Source: Candidatus Thorarchaeota archaeon
GTDB lineage: Archaea > Asgardarchaeota > Thorarchaeia > Thorarchaeales > Thorarchaeaceae
Direction of reading: 5' to 3'
Assembly: GCA_020355105.1 (NCBI GenBank)
Contig: CP070658.1
Coordinates: 1,941,192-1,958,045 of the forward strand
DNA: 16,854 nt
Shown: positions 15,178 through 16,854 of the stretch, one piece after another
Layout of the letters: each line of letters opens with the position of its first letter
Numbering within the stretch: the first letter of the stretch is position 1
The notes under the pieces: generated by a model
What the model saw: the letters and a program-made list of their open reading frames with translations, nothing else
What the model was told of the DNA's origin: nothing
Databases searched by the model: none
Translations under genes and position numbers: made by a program

Positions 15178-15609
15178 ATGGAATCATCCCGAATCCGGTG
15201 CAACACATTGTTGCCTGGCGTTGCAAGGGGCACCGCGTTGGTGACCTCTCAGCCCATCTGCTTCTGGGGCGGACTCGATCCCAAGACTGGAACCATCACG
15301 GAGAGAGAACATGAACTAAAGGGTCAGAATGTTGCTGGAACTGTCTTTGTGTTTCCAACCGGAAAGGGCTCCAGCACGACCTCAGCTATTCTCTTGGAAT
15401 CTGTTAGACGTGGAACTGCGCCAGCAGCGATTGTGAACTTGAAGACGGAGCCAATTCTTGTAATTGGAGCAATCATCGCTGAGAAACTCTATGATTGTAT
15501 CATTCCCATTGTTGATAGGCCGGAACAAGACCCAACCAAGGTCATCAGATCTGGCGATTGGATTGAAGTCGATGCCAGTGAGGGTGAAGGATGGATACAT
15601 CTTCGTTGA
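15178..15609 (+). CDS. Aconitase X small subunit, probable phosphomevalonate dehydratase small subunit
   Basis: The 143-residue product is the aconitase X swivel domain (DUF126), partner of the preceding large subunit. It opens LLPGVARGTALVTSQPICFW, then has GGLDPKTGTITEREHELKGQ and PTGKGSSTTSAILLE, whose GKGSS serine is the conserved active-site residue of the family, and it closes with a short barrel rich in Val and Ile (SGDWIEVDASEG). I chose ATG 15178 because GGTGA (15168-15172) lies five bases upstream and the resulting N-terminus matches the family. A TTG at 15166 and a GTG at 15169 are in frame but less well supported, though GAGGT (15157-15161) precedes them. It is certainly co-transcribed with the large subunit. 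It converges on the STAND-TPR paralogue at the right edge. Confidence 0.88.
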   Translation: MESSRIRCNTLLPGVARGTALVTSQPICFWGGLDPKTGTITEREHELKGQNVAGTVFVFPTGKGSSTTSAILLESVRRGTAPAAIVNLKTEPILVIGAIIAEKLYDCIIPIVDRPEQDPTKVIRSGDWIEVDASEGEGWIHLR

Positions 15610-15653
15610 TGATTGATTCCAGTTGAGCATATATTCTCTAGATTCCCACTCCG

Positions 15654-15666
15654 CTTCTTCTCTGGC
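15654..15666 (-). repeat. Second copy of the 13-base STAND 3'-flank motif
   Basis: Identical to 8041-8053 and about 60 bases beyond the stop of the second STAND-TPR gene. It lies in the 105-base gap between that gene and the convergent aconitase X small subunit gene. Confidence 0.5.
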
Positions 15667-15714
15667 ATGTGGTTTATTCGTCAGATGATGATCGTCGAGA
15701 AGTCCCTAGGTGTT

Positions 15715-16854
15715 TCAAACGCCCCCCGGAGGGTTGGCCTCATCCTCCTCTTCCTCTGACCACTCCTCACTCTCAGGCAGACTCTCGACACCAAGCTCCT
15801 TTAGTCTGTTGATGGTCTTTTGCAGATTATTCTCTCTGTCGTCGAGGTCTGACAGGAGAAGTGCGAAATTGCAGAGAGTCCTTACCAGTCCTTCTTGGTA
15901 GGCTGTCGGTGCCTTCAAGACTAGTTCTTCACCGATCTCGACTGCTTCACGATATGCATCTTCTGAGTCTGCTGGTCGACCAGTTCTTCTGAGCAGGATG
16001 GCAAGATTGGACACAGTTGACACAACACTTGGCCGATACTGGTCTGACGACTTGCCGGCAAGTTCTCTGCGCAGTTGGAGCGACTCCCTGAGTGCATCCT
16101 CAGCCTCAGACGTCTTGCCTGTTTCGAACAGCATGACACCGAGATTGTTTAATGACGTGGCAACACGATAGAGAAAGAGCTCCGGAGACTTCTGACCAAG
16201 TTGTCTTCTGATTTCGAGTGCCTCCAGGTAGACCTCTTCCGCCTCCGACAATCTCCCAGAACGTCTTAGAAGAATAGCGAGGTTGTTGAGAATGGTGGCC
16301 AATAGGTCTGTCATGAAGACAGACTCTGGAGCACTGTGAGCAAGCTGTCCTGCAATATCAAGCGTTTCTCGGTATGTTTCTTCGGCCTCTGATGCTCTGC
16401 CGGTCTGCCTGAGAAGAACGGCGAAGTTATTGAGATTCCATGCCAACTTGCTCAGATGTCTGCCTGGGGACTTGGCGACAAGTTCTCGATGGACCTCTAG
16501 GGCCTCGCGACATGCCTCTTCGGCTTCAGCCGTTCTTCCAGTATGCCTGAGCAGAACGGCATAATCGAGAAGATTCCAGGCGAGAGATCTCCGGAAAGCG
16601 TCAGGCGACTTCTCAGTGAATTCTCTAAACGTATCAAGGGCTTCCAAGTAGACTTCTTCCGCCTCAGTATATCTGCCTGTCTGTGTGAGAGGCAGTGCCA
16701 GGTTTATCAGGTTAATTGCCACCCACGTTGACATTTCAGGTTCTTTCTTGGCCAGTTCTCTCGCCAACTGCAAGACTTCCCTGTGTGCCTCTTCCGCCTC
16801 GTATGGTCTGCTCGTCATCCTAAGGAATTCGCCAAAGTTTAGAAGACTCACTCC
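15715..16854 (-). CDS. TPR-array protein, paralogue of the 8101-11265 STAND protein (partial, 5' end outside window)
   Basis: The frame runs off the right edge; its first codons in the window (GVSLLNFGEF) match GVSLLNLGEV about 385 residues from the end of the first STAND protein, and the two remain collinear, unit by unit, to the C-terminus. About eight TPR units with the same 46-48-residue period are present (NLNNFAVLLRQTGRASEAEE, for example). The acidic tail is shared: RLKELGVESLPE, then WSEEEEDE, then NPPGG. By homology an N-terminal STAND NTPase domain is expected upstream of 16854, but it is not visible. The GTG at 16849-16851 is internal, not a start. TPRs here probably sense or bind a partner. 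Transcription converges with that of the aconitase X genes. Confidence 0.88.
   Translation of the reverse strand, partial: GVSLLNFGEFLRMTSRPYEAEEAHREVLQLARELAKKEPEMSTWVAINLINLALPLTQTGRYTEAEEVYLEALDTFREFTEKSPDAFRRSLAWNLLDYAVLLRHTGRTAEAEEACREALEVHRELVAKSPGRHLSKLAWNLNNFAVLLRQTGRASEAEETYRETLDIAGQLAHSAPESVFMTDLLATILNNLAILLRRSGRLSEAEEVYLEALEIRRQLGQKSPELFLYRVATSLNNLGVMLFETGKTSEAEDALRESLQLRRELAGKSSDQYRPSVVSTVSNLAILLRRTGRPADSEDAYREAVEIGEELVLKAPTAYQEGLVRTLCNFALLLSDLDDRENNLQKTINRLKELGVESLPESEEWSEEEEDEANPPGGV

Noticed and set aside
1..16854. tRNA, rRNA, CRISPR or insertion-sequence genes
   Set aside because: Reading both strands gave no tRNA T-loop/acceptor combinations, no rRNA-like blocks, no regularly spaced repeats and no transposase motifs.

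Overview
The window looks like chromosomal DNA of an archaeon, most likely an Asgard archaeon of the Thorarchaeia type. The evidence is a two-subunit aconitase X pair (the archaeal phosphomevalonate dehydratase arrangement), A/T-rich TATA-like boxes upstream of several genes, secreted NosD-like and sialidase-like proteins held by one C-terminal membrane helix, a heliorhodopsin, a DUF4332 helix-hairpin-helix protein and STAND NTPases with long TPR arrays. The Thorarchaeia placement is inferred from the gene repertoire and was not computed. No rRNA, tRNA, CRISPR array, transposase or phage gene was seen.

Layout. Positions 22-181 (minus) hold the 3' remnant of a frameshifted GNAT acetyltransferase. 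A membrane-anchored SxxK serine hydrolase (215-1465, minus) diverges from a NosD-like beta-helix protein (1789-3375, plus), which is followed by a sialidase-like BNR protein (3543-4988, plus). These three are probably exported surface proteins. A compact plus-strand cluster follows (5261-6593): a DUF4332 protein, an unrecognised helical protein and a probable ATC-hydrolase-like protein, with close or overlapping junctions. The next three genes are on the minus strand: a four-helix membrane protein (6871-7221) with a clear TATA box, a winged-helix protein (7423-7905) and a 1054-residue STAND NTPase-TPR protein (8101-11265).

Next come a heliorhodopsin (11417-12241, minus) and a TIGR04076-family protein (12329-12655, minus). 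A cysteine-synthase-like PLP enzyme (12831-13766, plus) precedes the large and small subunits of the aconitase X / phosphomevalonate dehydratase enzyme (13932-15158 and 15178-15609, plus), which probably acts in the archaeal mevalonate route to isoprenoids. The right edge cuts a second STAND-TPR paralogue (15715-16854, minus). It is collinear, repeat by repeat, with the C-terminal part of the first.

The observations most worth following are: (a) the two STAND-TPR paralogues, the first with a glycine-rich hydrophobic stretch inserted in its NTPase; (b) the heliorhodopsin and its TIGR04076 neighbour; (c) a dispersed 43-bp element found twice upstream of minus-strand genes, whose copies differ only by transitions and mostly conservatively in one reading frame; and (d) unusual substitutions in a normally well-conserved motif of the aconitase X large subunit.
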